Shown one piece after another: positions 27,136-36,336 of a stretch of DNA of 64,000 nt; position 1 is the first letter of the stretch, and each line of letters opens with the position of its first letter. Source of the stretch: Nocardia sp. (GTDB lineage: Bacteria; Actinomycetota; Actinomycetes; Mycobacteriales; Mycobacteriaceae). The stretch spans positions 62,001 to 126,000 of the forward strand of contig NZ_JAODNK010000080.1 in the NCBI RefSeq assembly GCF_025465275.1. The letters are read 5' to 3'. The translations under genes were made by a program, and so were the position numbers. The notes under the pieces were generated by a model. The model was not told where the DNA came from. It saw nothing but the letters and a program-made list of their open reading frames with translations, and made no database searches.

Positions 27136-28068
27136 TCAGGCGGCGCGGGGGGCGACCTTCTCGACGATGGAGTAGTGCTCGGCGTTGCCGGTGATGATGG
27201 TGCTCTGCTCGCCGTGGATGTCGACGGGGATGTCGCCGGCCAAGGTGATGCGGGTCAGGCGACGGGGCTGGCTGTCGTAGTCGTCGATGGCGTAGTGCTG
27301 GGTGGCGCGGTTGTCCCAGATGGCGACATCGCCGAGCTGCCAGTTCCAGCGGGTGGTGTTCTCCAGCTTGGTGACCCGGGCCTGCAGCAGCTGGAACAGG
27401 GCCTGGGATTCGGCGGCGGTCAGGCCGACGAAGTTCTTCACGAAGTGGCCGAGCAGGAGGGCGCGCTCGCCGGTCACGGGGTGCACGCGCACCACCGGGT
27501 GCTCGGTCTCGTAGTAGGTGGACTCGAATTCCGCGCGGTAGGCCTTGCCCTGATCGTTCGGGGCGTGCGAATCGCTGCGGTCGGCGGCGTAGTCGTAGGC
27601 ATTGGTGTGCCGGGCACGCAGATTCTCGACCAGCGCCTTGAGGGGTACGGGGAGCGATTCGTAGGCGGCGACGGTGGAGGCCCAGGTGGTGGAGCCGCCG
27701 TAGGCGGGCAGGTGCACCGCGCGCAGGATGGACGCCTTCGGAATGCGGTCCACGAAGGTGACATCGGTGTGCCAGCTGTTGGCGCGGCCGTACTCGGAAT
27801 CGATGGGCAGCGACTTGACGCCCTTCGAGGTGACGGTCGGGTGCGGGGTGGTGGGTGCGCCCAGCAGCTGCGCGAACTCGTACTGGCCGTCCTCGGTCAG
27901 ATGCTCCTGGCCGCGGAAGAAGATGACCTTGTGCTTGTGCAGCGCATCCTGAATGACCTGCACGGTTTCGGAGTCCAGCTCGCCTCCGAGACGGACGCCG
28001 TCGATGCGCGCACCGATCTTGCTGCCGAGCTTCACCACGGTGGCGGTGGTGGCGTAATCGACGGACAT
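27136..28068 (-). CDS. TauD/Rv3406-type Fe(II)/2-oxoglutarate dioxygenase
   Basis: 310 residues from the ATG at 28068 (AAAGG upstream). The iron triad is seen as WHTDVTF (His-x-Asp) and the distal His in TQHYAIDDY; the 2-oxoglutarate Arg is in RRLTRITL. It is closely similar, by memory, to M. tuberculosis Rv3406, an alkyl-sulfate dioxygenase that releases sulfate. It likely oxidises alkyl sulfates or sulfonates for sulfur supply. A perfect palindrome lies just upstream (28081-28105), suggesting regulation. Confidence 0.9.
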   Translation of the reverse strand: MSVDYATTATVVKLGSKIGARIDGVRLGGELDSETVQVIQDALHKHKVIFFRGQEHLTEDGQYEFAQLLGAPTTPHPTVTSKGVKSLPIDSEYGRANSWHTDVTFVDRIPKASILRAVHLPAYGGSTTWASTVAAYESLPVPLKALVENLRARHTNAYDYAADRSDSHAPNDQGKAYRAEFESTYYETEHPVVRVHPVTGERALLLGHFVKNFVGLTAAESQALFQLLQARVTKLENTTRWNWQLGDVAIWDNRATQHYAIDDYDSQPRRLTRITLAGDIPVDIHGEQSTIITGNAEHYSIVEKVAPRAA

Positions 28069-28080
28069 ACTGGGCCTTTC

Positions 28081-28105
28081 GCTCGAACGATTGCTTCGTT
28101 CGAGC
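28081..28105. promoter_or_regulatory. Perfect palindrome upstream of the dioxygenase gene
   Basis: GCTCGAACGA (28081-28090) and TCGTTCGAGC (28096-28105) form a 10-base inverted repeat around a five-base centre. It starts 13 bases before the ATG at 28068, so a bound repressor would block transcription or translation start. It could also act as a 5' hairpin. Confidence 0.6.
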
Positions 28106-28152
28106 ACACCACCGGCCCCGTTGGCGAAACAGGTTTACACGCAGCTGTATTT

Positions 28153-28270
28153 AATTGCCCTCCGCTTCGCTCCGGGCGGGTTCGTGGCCCTGGAGTCTCG
28201 TTCTTCCCTCCTTCCGCTCCTCCGCTTCGCTCCCCCGCTCCACTCAGTCCAGAACGAGACGGGCCACGAA
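28153..28270 (-). repeat. Family 1 covarying hairpin repeat, copy B
   Basis: Inverted orientation. Outer helix TTCGTGGCCC (28181-28190) with GGGCCACGAA (28261-28270); inner helix GTCTCGTTCT (28195-28204) with AGAACGAGAC (28251-28260); four-base bulge TGGA. The purine-rich tail lies on the side of the dioxygenase gene. Flanking genes are both minus strand. Confidence 0.9.
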
Positions 28271-28283
28271 CCTTTGGGGCGGG

Positions 28284-29054
28284 TTATCCCACCTGCTCGC
28301 GCAGGTACGCCAGGTCCTCGGGCACACCGTCGGCGGGAGTCTCCAGAATGATTGGAGCGTCCACCGCCTTGCATACCTCGACCAGCAATTGCGGATCGAT
28401 GGTGCCGTCGGCCAGATTCGCATGCCGGTCCGCACCCGAATCGAAGGTGTCGCGGGAGGAGTTCAGATGCACCAGATCGATGCGCCCGGTAATCGCCTTG
28501 ATCCGGTCAACGATGCCGAGTAGTTCCTCGCCGCCCGCCCAGGCGTGACAGGTGTCCAGGCAGAACCCGGCGCCGAAATCGCCGACGGCGTCCCACAGCC
28601 GCCCGATATCGTCGAAATGCCGTGCCATGGCGTGGTTTCCGCCCGCGGTGTTCTCGATCAGAATCGGCACCGCGAAGCCGCCCTTGTCCTGCTGGCGCTC
28701 GAAGAGCTTGCGCCAGTTCAGGATTCCCTCGATGGTCTCCGCATCGGAGCGGACATGCCCGCCGTGCACCACGAGGCCGAACGCGCCCAGCTCGGCGGCG
28801 GCCTTCGCCTGCTGAGCCACCGCATTGCGCGAGGGCATGCGCAGCCGGTTGTTCAGGCTGGCCACATTGATCTGGTACGAGGAGTGCACCACCAGATCGA
28901 TGGGGCTGGCCTTGATCTCCTCGGCGAGCGGGTGCGGCTGGGGTTTGTCCCAACTCTGCGGGTCGACCACGAACATCTGAATGACGTCGGCGCCCAGCTT
29001 CTCCCCGAAACCGATGGGATCGCTGTCGAGCCGGACGTGTGCTCCTATGCGCAT
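28284..29054 (-). CDS. nfo: Endonuclease IV (AP endonuclease)
   Basis: 256 residues from the ATG at 29054 (the frame extends to a TTG at 29084). Family IV features: RIGAHVRLDSD start, HSSYQINVAS, VVHGGHV, LIENTAGG, GFCLDTCHAWAGG and VHLNSSRDTFDSGADRHANL, supplying the His, Glu and Asp ligands of the three zinc ions. It incises DNA at abasic sites in base-excision repair. Length is near that of the mycobacterial enzyme. Its 3' end lies 13 bases from a family 1 repeat. Confidence 0.92.
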   Translation of the reverse strand: MRIGAHVRLDSDPIGFGEKLGADVIQMFVVDPQSWDKPQPHPLAEEIKASPIDLVVHSSYQINVASLNNRLRMPSRNAVAQQAKAAAELGAFGLVVHGGHVRSDAETIEGILNWRKLFERQQDKGGFAVPILIENTAGGNHAMARHFDDIGRLWDAVGDFGAGFCLDTCHAWAGGEELLGIVDRIKAITGRIDLVHLNSSRDTFDSGADRHANLADGTIDPQLLVEVCKAVDAPIILETPADGVPEDLAYLREQVG

Positions 29055-29260
29055 GGAAGCCAGCGTATCGCCGCCCCCCGACAAGAGATTGTGCTCACCA
29101 CTGTTGCGCTTCCGCGAGCCGCGGAGATAGTTCTGTAGAACTCGATTGCGCTATGGTTTCGGTGATTTCCGGATCGGCCCGAGCACGATCATGCCGATCG
29201 ATTGCGGTACGTCGCGCGCTGGTGGGTCCCGGCGGGTGAGGTAGGAAGTGGGAGCGGATC

Positions 29261-31216
29261 ATGCTGTCCAACGGGGACGTCTTCGCGGGCTACATTATCG
29301 AGCGGCAGCTGGGGCGCGGGGGAATGGGCTCGGTTTATCTGGCCAAGCATCCCCGCCTGCCCCGGCTGACGGCGCTCAAGCTGCTGAACCGGGAAATGGT
29401 GTTCGACAAGGAGGTTCGCGCGCGTTTCGAGCGCGAGGCCGATCTGGTCGCCCAGCTCGATCACCACAATATCGTCACCGTCTACGACCGCGGGCTCGAA
29501 GAGGGCCAGCTGTGGATCTCCATGCAGTACGTCGACGGTGTGGATGCCTCCGGCGTGAATCCGCAGACGCTGCCGCCGGAGCGGGCGGTGCAGATCGTCG
29601 CCGAGACCGGGGACGCGCTGGACTACGCGCACCGCAACGAGGTGCTGCACCGCGATGTGAAGCCGGCGAACATTCTGCTGGCGCGGTCCACCGGCGGTAA
29701 GGGTGAGCGGGTCTACCTCACCGACTTCGGCATCGCGCGCCTGCGCGACGACCACGGCCAGAACCTCACCCAGACCGGCACTTTCACCGCGACCCTGGCC
29801 TACGCCTCCCCGGAACAGCTCACCGGTTCCCCGCTGGACGGCACTTCCGACCAGTATTCGCTGGCCTGCACCCTGTTCTGGCTGCTCACCGGATCCGGCC
29901 CGTTCTCGGCGACCAATCCGGCCGCAGTCATCCAGGGGCATTTGCAGCAGCCCCCGCCGCCGCTGAGCGGCCTGCGGCCCGGTCTGCCGCACTCGCTGGA
30001 CCTGGTGATGGCCAAGGCCATGGCCAAGCGCCCGGAGGACCGCTTCCCCAGCTGCGCCGATTTCGCCGCGGCCGCCCGCCGCGCGCTGGTCGCGCCCAGC
30101 GCGCCGGCCATGCCGCTGGTGAATCCGCGTACCGCGCCGCCGCAGCCCGTCATGGGCGCGAGCCCGACGATCGCGCAGCCGACCGGTGGGTTCATGAACG
30201 GCGCGCCCACGCAGACTTCGGGCGGGCATATGCAGCCCGCGGGTAGCCCGACGCAGACGGGCGGGCGGCCGAATATCTCCGGATCGGCGCCGACGGTGAC
30301 GCCGAATCAGTATTCGGCACAGGTGAATACGGCCACACCGCCGCCGCAGCAATTGTTCAATTCCGGCGCCCGGCCGACAAATCAGTACACCGCCCCGCCG
30401 ACGTACAACTACCCGAATCAGTCCGGCGGCTACCCCAATCAGTCCGGTGGTTACGCCAATCAGTCCGGCGGCTATGCCAATCCGCCGGGGCAGGTTCCGC
30501 ACGGCCCGCCACCGAATATGCGACCTCCGGTCGGTTCGCCGCAGTCGCAGCCGCCGAAGAAGTCCAATACCGGGCTGATCATCGGCGCGATCATCGGCGT
30601 TGTGGTGCTCGCCATCGCCGCCGTCGTGGTGCTGGTCGCACTCAGCGGCGGCAGCAATAAGGCCGGTGGCACGACGACCACCGCCAAAGCGCCGGCGACC
30701 TCCGCTTACGCGTCCGCCTCCGCGGCCCCCACCTCCGCGTCCTCCGGCGGCTCTTCCGGTAAACCGGTCGATGTGGCCGGGATCAGCGCCCAGTTCTCGC
30801 ATCTGGTCCCGGCCACCGCCACCGGCGATACCGGCTACAACGGTGCGAGCTGCTGGGTGGCCGATCCGAAGAGTCCGCCGGACAAGTCCGATGGCGAACC
30901 CGATTTCGGTGATTGGGCGGCGCAGTGGCGTTGCTTCGGCGGCGGGAACAATGACGATCCGTTCTACCGGATCTACGCCTACTCGTCGGCGGACAAGGTG
31001 CAATCGGTGGTCAGCGGCCTCTCGCCGGATAAGAAGTCCACCGATTCCAGCGGTGGCAAGACCTACACCAACTACCAGTTCACCGGCTCCCGGCCGCGTA
31101 TGGTCACCGTCTTCACCGGTGACAACAACCGCACCCAGTACCTCATGTACACCGACGGTGTGGCGGGCACCCTCGACGCCGTCCTCACCTGGTGGCGCTC
31201 CGCACCTTTGAACTAG
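29261..31216 (+). CDS. Membrane Ser/Thr protein kinase 1 with extracellular sensor domain
   Basis: 651 residues, ATG at 29261 with GGGAG upstream. Kinase domain about 10-275: GRGGMGSV loop, Lys40, HRDVKPAN (Asp132), DFG (Asp155), and activation-loop Thr residues in LTQTGTFTATLAYASPEQL. A Pro/Gln/Asn linker follows with NQSGGY repeats near 388-408. One membrane helix (SNTGLIIGAIIGVVVLAIAA region, about 443-470) leads to an extracellular domain of about 160 residues with two Cys likely to form a disulphide. Typical PknB/PknH-like receptor kinase layout. Signal unknown. Confidence 0.92.
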   Translation: MLSNGDVFAGYIIERQLGRGGMGSVYLAKHPRLPRLTALKLLNREMVFDKEVRARFEREADLVAQLDHHNIVTVYDRGLEEGQLWISMQYVDGVDASGVNPQTLPPERAVQIVAETGDALDYAHRNEVLHRDVKPANILLARSTGGKGERVYLTDFGIARLRDDHGQNLTQTGTFTATLAYASPEQLTGSPLDGTSDQYSLACTLFWLLTGSGPFSATNPAAVIQGHLQQPPPPLSGLRPGLPHSLDLVMAKAMAKRPEDRFPSCADFAAAARRALVAPSAPAMPLVNPRTAPPQPVMGASPTIAQPTGGFMNGAPTQTSGGHMQPAGSPTQTGGRPNISGSAPTVTPNQYSAQVNTATPPPQQLFNSGARPTNQYTAPPTYNYPNQSGGYPNQSGGYANQSGGYANPPGQVPHGPPPNMRPPVGSPQSQPPKKSNTGLIIGAIIGVVVLAIAAVVVLVALSGGSNKAGGTTTTAKAPATSAYASASAAPTSASSGGSSGKPVDVAGISAQFSHLVPATATGDTGYNGASCWVADPKSPPDKSDGEPDFGDWAAQWRCFGGGNNDDPFYRIYAYSSADKVQSVVSGLSPDKKSTDSSGGKTYTNYQFTGSRPRMVTVFTGDNNRTQYLMYTDGVAGTLDAVLTWWRSAPLN

Positions 31217-31278
31217 GGTCGACTTCGCCAACTTTCGGCTCTGATGGCGAGCTCGCGGCTCGTCCCATTACAGGCTGG

Positions 31279-31411
31279 TTCGTGGCCCGTCTCGTTCTGG
31301 ACCGAGTGGAGCGGGGGAGCGAACGGCTCCATAGGCCTGCGCCTTGGAGGAGCGGAGGGAGGGAAGAACGAGACCAAGGGGGCCGCGAACCCGCCGTAGC
31401 GAAGCGAAGGC
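31279..31411 (+). repeat. Family 1 covarying hairpin repeat, copy C
   Basis: Outer helix TTCGTGGCCC (31279-31288) with GGGCCGCGAA (31380-31389, one G-U pair); inner helix GTCTCGTTCT (31289-31298) with AGAACGAGAC (31365-31374). The loop is longer than in other copies. The tail GTAGCGAAGCGAAGG ends 12 bases before the GTG of kinase 2 and could serve as, or replace, its ribosome-binding site. Confidence 0.9.
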
Positions 31412-31422
31412 AAAATAACACT

Positions 31423-32859
31423 GTGCTGCGCAGCGGAGAGACGTTTGCGGGTTACCTGATCGAACGTGAGCTCGGTCGTGGGGGAATGGGGTCGGTGTAT
31501 CTGGCTCAGCATCCGCGACTGCCCCGGCGAACTGCGCTGAAGCTGCTGAACCGGGAGTTGTTCGGCGACAACGAGGTTCGCGCTCGTTTCGAGCGCGAGG
31601 CCGATCTGATCGCGCGCCTCGAACATCCGCATATCGTGCCGATCTACGATCGCGGTATCGAGGGCGATCGGCTGTGGATCTCCATGCGCTATATCGACGG
31701 TGTGGACGCGTCCTCGCTGAACGCGACGGAATTGCCGCCGCAGCAGGCGATCCGGATTATTGCCGATACCGCGAAGGCATTGGATTTCGCGCACCGCAAG
31801 GGTGTGCTGCACCGGGATGTGAAGCCCGCCAATATCCTGCTGGAACGCGATGAGGGCGAGGAGCGGGTCTTCCTGGCGGACTTCGGCATTGCCCGCCTGC
31901 GCGAGGATTCCACCAGACTCACCCAGACCGGTTCCTTCACAGCCACGCTCGCGTATGCGGCCCCGGAACAGCTGATCGGCAAACCACTCGATCACCGCTG
32001 CGACCAATACTCTCTGGCGTGCACCCTGTTTCGCCTGCTCACCGGCGATATTCCGTTCGCCGCCGAACATCCGGTCGCCATCATGCAGGGGCATCTCAAT
32101 CAGCCGCCGCCCCCGGTCAGCCTGCTACGCCCGGGGCTACCCCAGGCCCTCGACGCGGTAATGGCCCGCGCCATGGCCAAAGAACCCGCGGATCGCTTCG
32201 ATTCGTGCACCGCGTTCGCGGTCGCGGCGCAGCAGGCGCTCGCCGCTCCGACCGGTTATGCGCCCACTCGCCAACTCCCGCCGAACGCGGCACCTGCCGG
32301 AAACGGATCGGGCCGCGGCCGGTTCGAGGCCAAGCCACCGGCCGGTCAGGCCTGGTCGGGCCCGGGCGCGCCCCAGGTCGGTGAGGTGCCAGGCTCGCCC
32401 GCAAGGCAATTCGCGCCGCCTCGGCACGGGATGACACCGCCCCGGACGGCGGCCATGTCCGCTCCGTTCACGGGTCAGCCCGCGGCCAGACAGTTTTTGA
32501 ACGGCGGTGCCTTGGTGACGCCCGCGCGCGGGCTGACCGCGCCGGGCGGGCCGGTGCGTGGGGGGAAACCGCCGGGAGCGCGCACGGTGTTCAGCGGGAA
32601 GCCACCGGCCAAACCGCGTAAGCGCCGGTCGAAGCTTCGCGGCTGTCTGCTGGGTCTGCTTTTGATCGTGGTGGTCCCGGTGGTCGCGGTCGCCGGTTGC
32701 CTCGCCTACGCCGACCGGCAGACTCCCTCGACGCCGCCCGCGGTGATCACCAACCACGTGCCCCCGCCCGGCGTGACCGATGAGCAGACCTATGACCCGA
32801 CGGACGGCGCGACCATTTCCGCGCCGGTGCCCACCGGTGAGATCGCACCTATGCGGTGA
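31423..32859 (+). CDS. Membrane Ser/Thr protein kinase 2, short extracellular tail
   Basis: 478 residues from the GTG at 31423. Kinase domain about 10-275 is colinear with kinase 1: GRGGMGSV, Lys40, HRDVKPAN (Asp132), DFG, and LTQTGSFTATLAYAAPEQL. A basic, Pro/Gly-rich juxtamembrane region (about 280-405, ending KPRKRRSKLRG) leads to one helix (CLLGLLLIVVVPVVAVAGCL), then only about 50 extracellular residues without a folded domain. It seems to be a paralogue of kinase 1 with a different output side. The ribosome-binding site is weak and lies in the tail of repeat copy C. Confidence 0.9.
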   Translation: MLRSGETFAGYLIERELGRGGMGSVYLAQHPRLPRRTALKLLNRELFGDNEVRARFEREADLIARLEHPHIVPIYDRGIEGDRLWISMRYIDGVDASSLNATELPPQQAIRIIADTAKALDFAHRKGVLHRDVKPANILLERDEGEERVFLADFGIARLREDSTRLTQTGSFTATLAYAAPEQLIGKPLDHRCDQYSLACTLFRLLTGDIPFAAEHPVAIMQGHLNQPPPPVSLLRPGLPQALDAVMARAMAKEPADRFDSCTAFAVAAQQALAAPTGYAPTRQLPPNAAPAGNGSGRGRFEAKPPAGQAWSGPGAPQVGEVPGSPARQFAPPRHGMTPPRTAAMSAPFTGQPAARQFLNGGALVTPARGLTAPGGPVRGGKPPGARTVFSGKPPAKPRKRRSKLRGCLLGLLLIVVVPVVAVAGCLAYADRQTPSTPPAVITNHVPPPGVTDEQTYDPTDGATISAPVPTGEIAPMR

Positions 32860-32957
32860 TCATCAGCCCTCAGGATGATCTAAGGAATCCATGAGGGTGC
32901 GGGTCTCCGGGCGATCCCGGATGGCGTCCGGCGCGGAACCTCGACACACTGGACGTC

Positions 32958-33731
32958 ATGACTTCGAATGTCTCCGATACCGTCGGCCTCGACGCGGGCG
33001 CTGACACGGTCGCCGCCCGGGCGACCGATCTGGTGAAGATCTACGGCTCGGGCGACACCCAGGTCCGAGCTCTAGACGGGGTAACGGCCGAATTTGCGAG
33101 GGGCGAGTTCACTGCCATCATGGGGCCGTCGGGCTCCGGCAAGTCCACCCTCATGCACTGCCTCGCCGGGTTGGACGAGGCCACCGCGGGCGCGGTGCAC
33201 ATCGGTGACACCAACCTCACCGAACTGTCCGACAAGGGCATGACCCAGCTGCGGCGCGACCGGATCGGGTTCGTCTTCCAGGCCTTCAATCTGGTGCCGA
33301 CGCTCACGGCGCTGGAGAACATCACGCTGCCGCTCGATATCGCGGGCCGCAGGGCCGATGAGGAATGGCTCTCGACCGTGCTCAAGCGGCTCGGCCTGAA
33401 CGATCGCCTCACGCACCGGCCGAGCGAACTCTCCGGCGGCCAGCAGCAGCGCGTCGCATGCGCGCGGGCGCTGGCGGGTAAGCCGGACATCATCTTCGGT
33501 GACGAGCCGACCGGAAACCTGGACTCCAGATCGTCCGGTGAGGTGCTGGCGATTCTGCGCGCGGCCGTGGACGAATTCGGGCAGACCGTGGTGATCGTGA
33601 CGCACGATCCGCGCGCCGCGTCCTACGCCGACCGGGTGGTCTTCCTGGCCGACGGCCGCGTGGTCGACGAATTGCGTTCGCCCACTGCTGATTCCGTGCT
33701 CGACAAGATGAAGTCCCTGGAGACGGTCTAA
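32958..33731 (+). CDS. ABC transporter ATP-binding protein, MacB/LolD type
   Basis: 257 residues, ATG at 32958. Walker A GPSGSGKST, signature LSGGQQQRVACARAL, Walker B IIFGDEPTGNLD and the switch His in VTHDPRAA are all intact. The QAFNLVPTLTALENI Q-loop is typical of the MacB/LolD group, which couple to FtsX-type permeases and do not move substrates through a classical pore. Its stop TAA shares an A with the ATG of the permease gene at 33731, showing translational coupling. Confidence 0.93.
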   Translation: MTSNVSDTVGLDAGADTVAARATDLVKIYGSGDTQVRALDGVTAEFARGEFTAIMGPSGSGKSTLMHCLAGLDEATAGAVHIGDTNLTELSDKGMTQLRRDRIGFVFQAFNLVPTLTALENITLPLDIAGRRADEEWLSTVLKRLGLNDRLTHRPSELSGGQQQRVACARALAGKPDIIFGDEPTGNLDSRSSGEVLAILRAAVDEFGQTVVIVTHDPRAASYADRVVFLADGRVVDELRSPTADSVLDKMKSLETV

Positions 33732-36256
33732 TGTCCGGAAGTCCCATGCGCAAGGTTGCCTTGCGCAACCTCGCCGCGCACAAGGTGCGGCTCGTGCTCA
33801 CCCTGCTGTCGGTGGTGCTCGGAACCGCCTTCATCGCAGGGTCTTTCGTTTTCACCGACAGCCTGCAGCACACGTTCGACGATATCTTCGCCAATCAAGC
33901 CAAGGGTGTCGATGTCCGGGTGAGCCCGAAAGAGCGGCAGTCCCTGGGCATTCCGAACGAGACCGTCGACAAGATCGCGGGCATGAACGACGTGCGCGCG
34001 GTCGCGCCCGGCGTGAACGGGCCTGTAGTGCTGCTCGAGAACGGTAAGGCCGTACAGACCGGCGGCGCACCGACTTCCGGCACCTCCTACCTGCCGCCGG
34101 ACAAGTCCGTCGCCGCGCCCGACAAGTACAGCGCCGGTGGACCGCCTGCCAAAGCGGGGGAGATTTCCATCAACCGGGGCGGCGCCGATCTCGCCGGGCT
34201 GCACGTCGGCGATCGGACCAAGGTGCTGGTCCCGTCGAAGGGCAATATCGACGTCACGGTGTCGGGCATCTACGACCTGCCGGGCAATACCGGTGGATTC
34301 ATCAATCTGTACTTCGAAGACACTCAGGCCAAGCAGTTGTTCACCGACGGTGAGCATGTCGCCTTTGTCGATATCGCCGCCAAATCCGGTGTGCAGCCCG
34401 ATGTGCTGCGCGATCAGATCGCCAAGGCCTTCCCCGATTACAAGGTGCAGGACGGCGATCAGGTCCGCGCCGATATGAAGAAGCAGATCGGCGACGCGCT
34501 CAAGTTCATCAATTACTTCCTGCTCGCCTTCGGCGCCATCGCGCTGATCGTCGGCACCTTCATCATCTACAACACCTTCTCCATGCTGGTCGCGCAGCGC
34601 CTGCGGGAACTGGCGCTGCTGCGGGCGATCGGCGCGAGCCGGCAGCAGGTGGGCCGGTCCGTGGTCGGTGAGGCGCTGATCATCGGATTGCTCGGCAGCG
34701 CACTGGGACTCGCGGCCGGAGTGGGGCTGGCCCTCGGGCTCTCCGCAGTGCTCAATGCCTTCAACCTCGGCCTGCCGACCGGGACGATGTCGCTGCAGCC
34801 GCGCACCGTACTGGTGGCGCTCGGCGTCGGCACGCTGGTAACCGTTTTCAGCGCCTACGCTCCGGCGCGCCGTGCGGCGACCATTCCACCGGTGGAGGCC
34901 ATGCGCGCCGAACTCGGATCGGCCACCGACTCCAGCCGGGTGCGCACCATCAGTGGTGCGGTGCTGGGCGTCGCGGGTGCGGTGCTGGTCTACCTCGGGT
35001 CGCGCAATGCCGGCGGCAATGCGGCCCTCACCGTCGGAATCGGTGCGCTGGCACTGATTTTCGCGGTGCTGCTCGGCTCCCCGGCGCTGTCGCAGCCGGT
35101 GGTGCGGGCGCTCGCCGTGCTGGTGCGGCCCTTCGGTCCGGTCGGCGTGATGGCGCGCAACAATGCGCTGCGCAATCCGCGCCGCACCGCGGCCACCGCC
35201 TTCGCGCTCACACTGGGGATCATGCTGGTGACTGCCATCGGCATGCTCGGCTCCTCCTCCAAGGCCAGCATCAGCGAGCTGGTGGACAAGGGCGTCAAGG
35301 CCGACTTCATCCTGCAGGGACCGGCGAACAGCTTCGTCGGCGTGCCGCTGGCCGCCGGACCCGCCGTGCAGGCGATCCCCGGTGTGCAGGATGTGGTGCA
35401 GTTCCACGGGGTGGCCCTCAAGGTCGGCAATGATCAGCTGCTCGGCACCGTGCCCGAGGGTCCGCTGGACAAGGTGCTCGGCTACGACGTGAAACAGGGC
35501 ACCGACAAGCTCGGCGACAACGGCATCATGGTGTCGGAAACCGAAGCGGGTGACCGCAATTGGCATGTCGGTCAGACCGTCGATGTGACCAGTCTGGACA
35601 ATAAGAAATACCAGGTCGTCGTCGACGGCATCTATAAGGACACCCAGCTGCTCGGCACGATGGTGGCGCCGATGGCGCTGTACGACCAGGTCATGCCGGT
35701 CAGCTTCCGCACCAATTTCATCGTATTGATCACCGCGCAGCCCGGTGCGGATCTCACGGTCATGCGGACCAATCTGAACAAGGCCGTCGACCAGTGGGCC
35801 GTGGTTCAGGTGCAGGACCGCAATGACTTCAAGGGTGCGCAGGGTAAGCAGATCAACACCATGCTGGCCATCCTGTACGGGCTGCTGGCGCTGGCGGTGG
35901 TGATCGCGATCCTCGGCATCGTCAATACGCTGGCGCTGTCGGTGGTGGAACGCCGCCGGGAGATCGGCATGCTGCGGGCCGTCGGGATGCAGCGACCACA
36001 GGTGCGGCGAACTATCTATCTGGAATCCATGCTCATAGCGGTCTTCGGTGCGGTGATCGGCGTGGTGCTCGGGCTCGGTCTCGGCGCCGGATTCCTGCGC
36101 ACCCTAAGGGATCTCGGCTTGCAGCAGATCGCGGTGCCGTGGGGGCAGATCGTGATCATGATGGTGAGCTCCGCGGTGGTCGGCGTGCTCGCGGCGCTGT
36201 GGCCGGCGATACGTGCGGCGCGTACGCCACCGCTCGCGGCCATCGCCGATATGTAG
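33731..36256 (+). CDS. FtsX-family ABC permease with two FtsX domains
   Basis: 841 residues. One N-terminal helix (LVLTLLSVVLGTAFIAGSFV), a large extracytoplasmic region (about 50-250), a first FtsX block of three helices (about 260-395), a further pair of helices near 410-450, a second large extracytoplasmic region (about 500-690), and a final FtsX block (about 710-841). ELALLRAIGASRQQVGRS and EIGMLRAVGMQRPQVRRT are the two matching coupling helices. Such mechanotransmission permeases release lipoproteins, extrude molecules or control wall hydrolases. With kinases on both sides it may be a phosphorylation target; this is inference. Confidence 0.92.
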   Translation: MSGSPMRKVALRNLAAHKVRLVLTLLSVVLGTAFIAGSFVFTDSLQHTFDDIFANQAKGVDVRVSPKERQSLGIPNETVDKIAGMNDVRAVAPGVNGPVVLLENGKAVQTGGAPTSGTSYLPPDKSVAAPDKYSAGGPPAKAGEISINRGGADLAGLHVGDRTKVLVPSKGNIDVTVSGIYDLPGNTGGFINLYFEDTQAKQLFTDGEHVAFVDIAAKSGVQPDVLRDQIAKAFPDYKVQDGDQVRADMKKQIGDALKFINYFLLAFGAIALIVGTFIIYNTFSMLVAQRLRELALLRAIGASRQQVGRSVVGEALIIGLLGSALGLAAGVGLALGLSAVLNAFNLGLPTGTMSLQPRTVLVALGVGTLVTVFSAYAPARRAATIPPVEAMRAELGSATDSSRVRTISGAVLGVAGAVLVYLGSRNAGGNAALTVGIGALALIFAVLLGSPALSQPVVRALAVLVRPFGPVGVMARNNALRNPRRTAATAFALTLGIMLVTAIGMLGSSSKASISELVDKGVKADFILQGPANSFVGVPLAAGPAVQAIPGVQDVVQFHGVALKVGNDQLLGTVPEGPLDKVLGYDVKQGTDKLGDNGIMVSETEAGDRNWHVGQTVDVTSLDNKKYQVVVDGIYKDTQLLGTMVAPMALYDQVMPVSFRTNFIVLITAQPGADLTVMRTNLNKAVDQWAVVQVQDRNDFKGAQGKQINTMLAILYGLLALAVVIAILGIVNTLALSVVERRREIGMLRAVGMQRPQVRRTIYLESMLIAVFGAVIGVVLGLGLGAGFLRTLRDLGLQQIAVPWGQIVIMMVSSAVVGVLAALWPAIRAARTPPLAAIADM

Positions 36257-36283
36257 GCGCGGCGGAAGCTGCTGGTTAGCAAA

Positions 36284-36321
36284 GGATTCGGCCGATCACC
36301 TCGGGGTGACCGGCCGAATCC
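36284..36321. terminator. Hairpin between convergent permease and kinase genes
   Basis: GGATTCGGCCG (36284-36294) pairs with CGGCCGAATCC (36311-36321), with an inner TCACC/GGTGA pair and a TCGG loop. It fits a bidirectional terminator, though a long U-run is absent. Confidence 0.8.
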
Positions 36322-36336
36322 TATTGTCGGGGAGCG

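Noticed and set aside
30410..30490. Short direct repeats in kinase linkers considered as a CRISPR-like or mobile repeat
   Set aside because: They are in frame, encode NQSGGY and GPAYQNP units, and have no spacers of constant length.
33728..35566. A 612-codon open frame antisense to the FtsX permease gene
   Set aside because: The plus strand encodes a complete permease with coupling helices; the antisense product is low-complexity His/Gln/Arg-rich.
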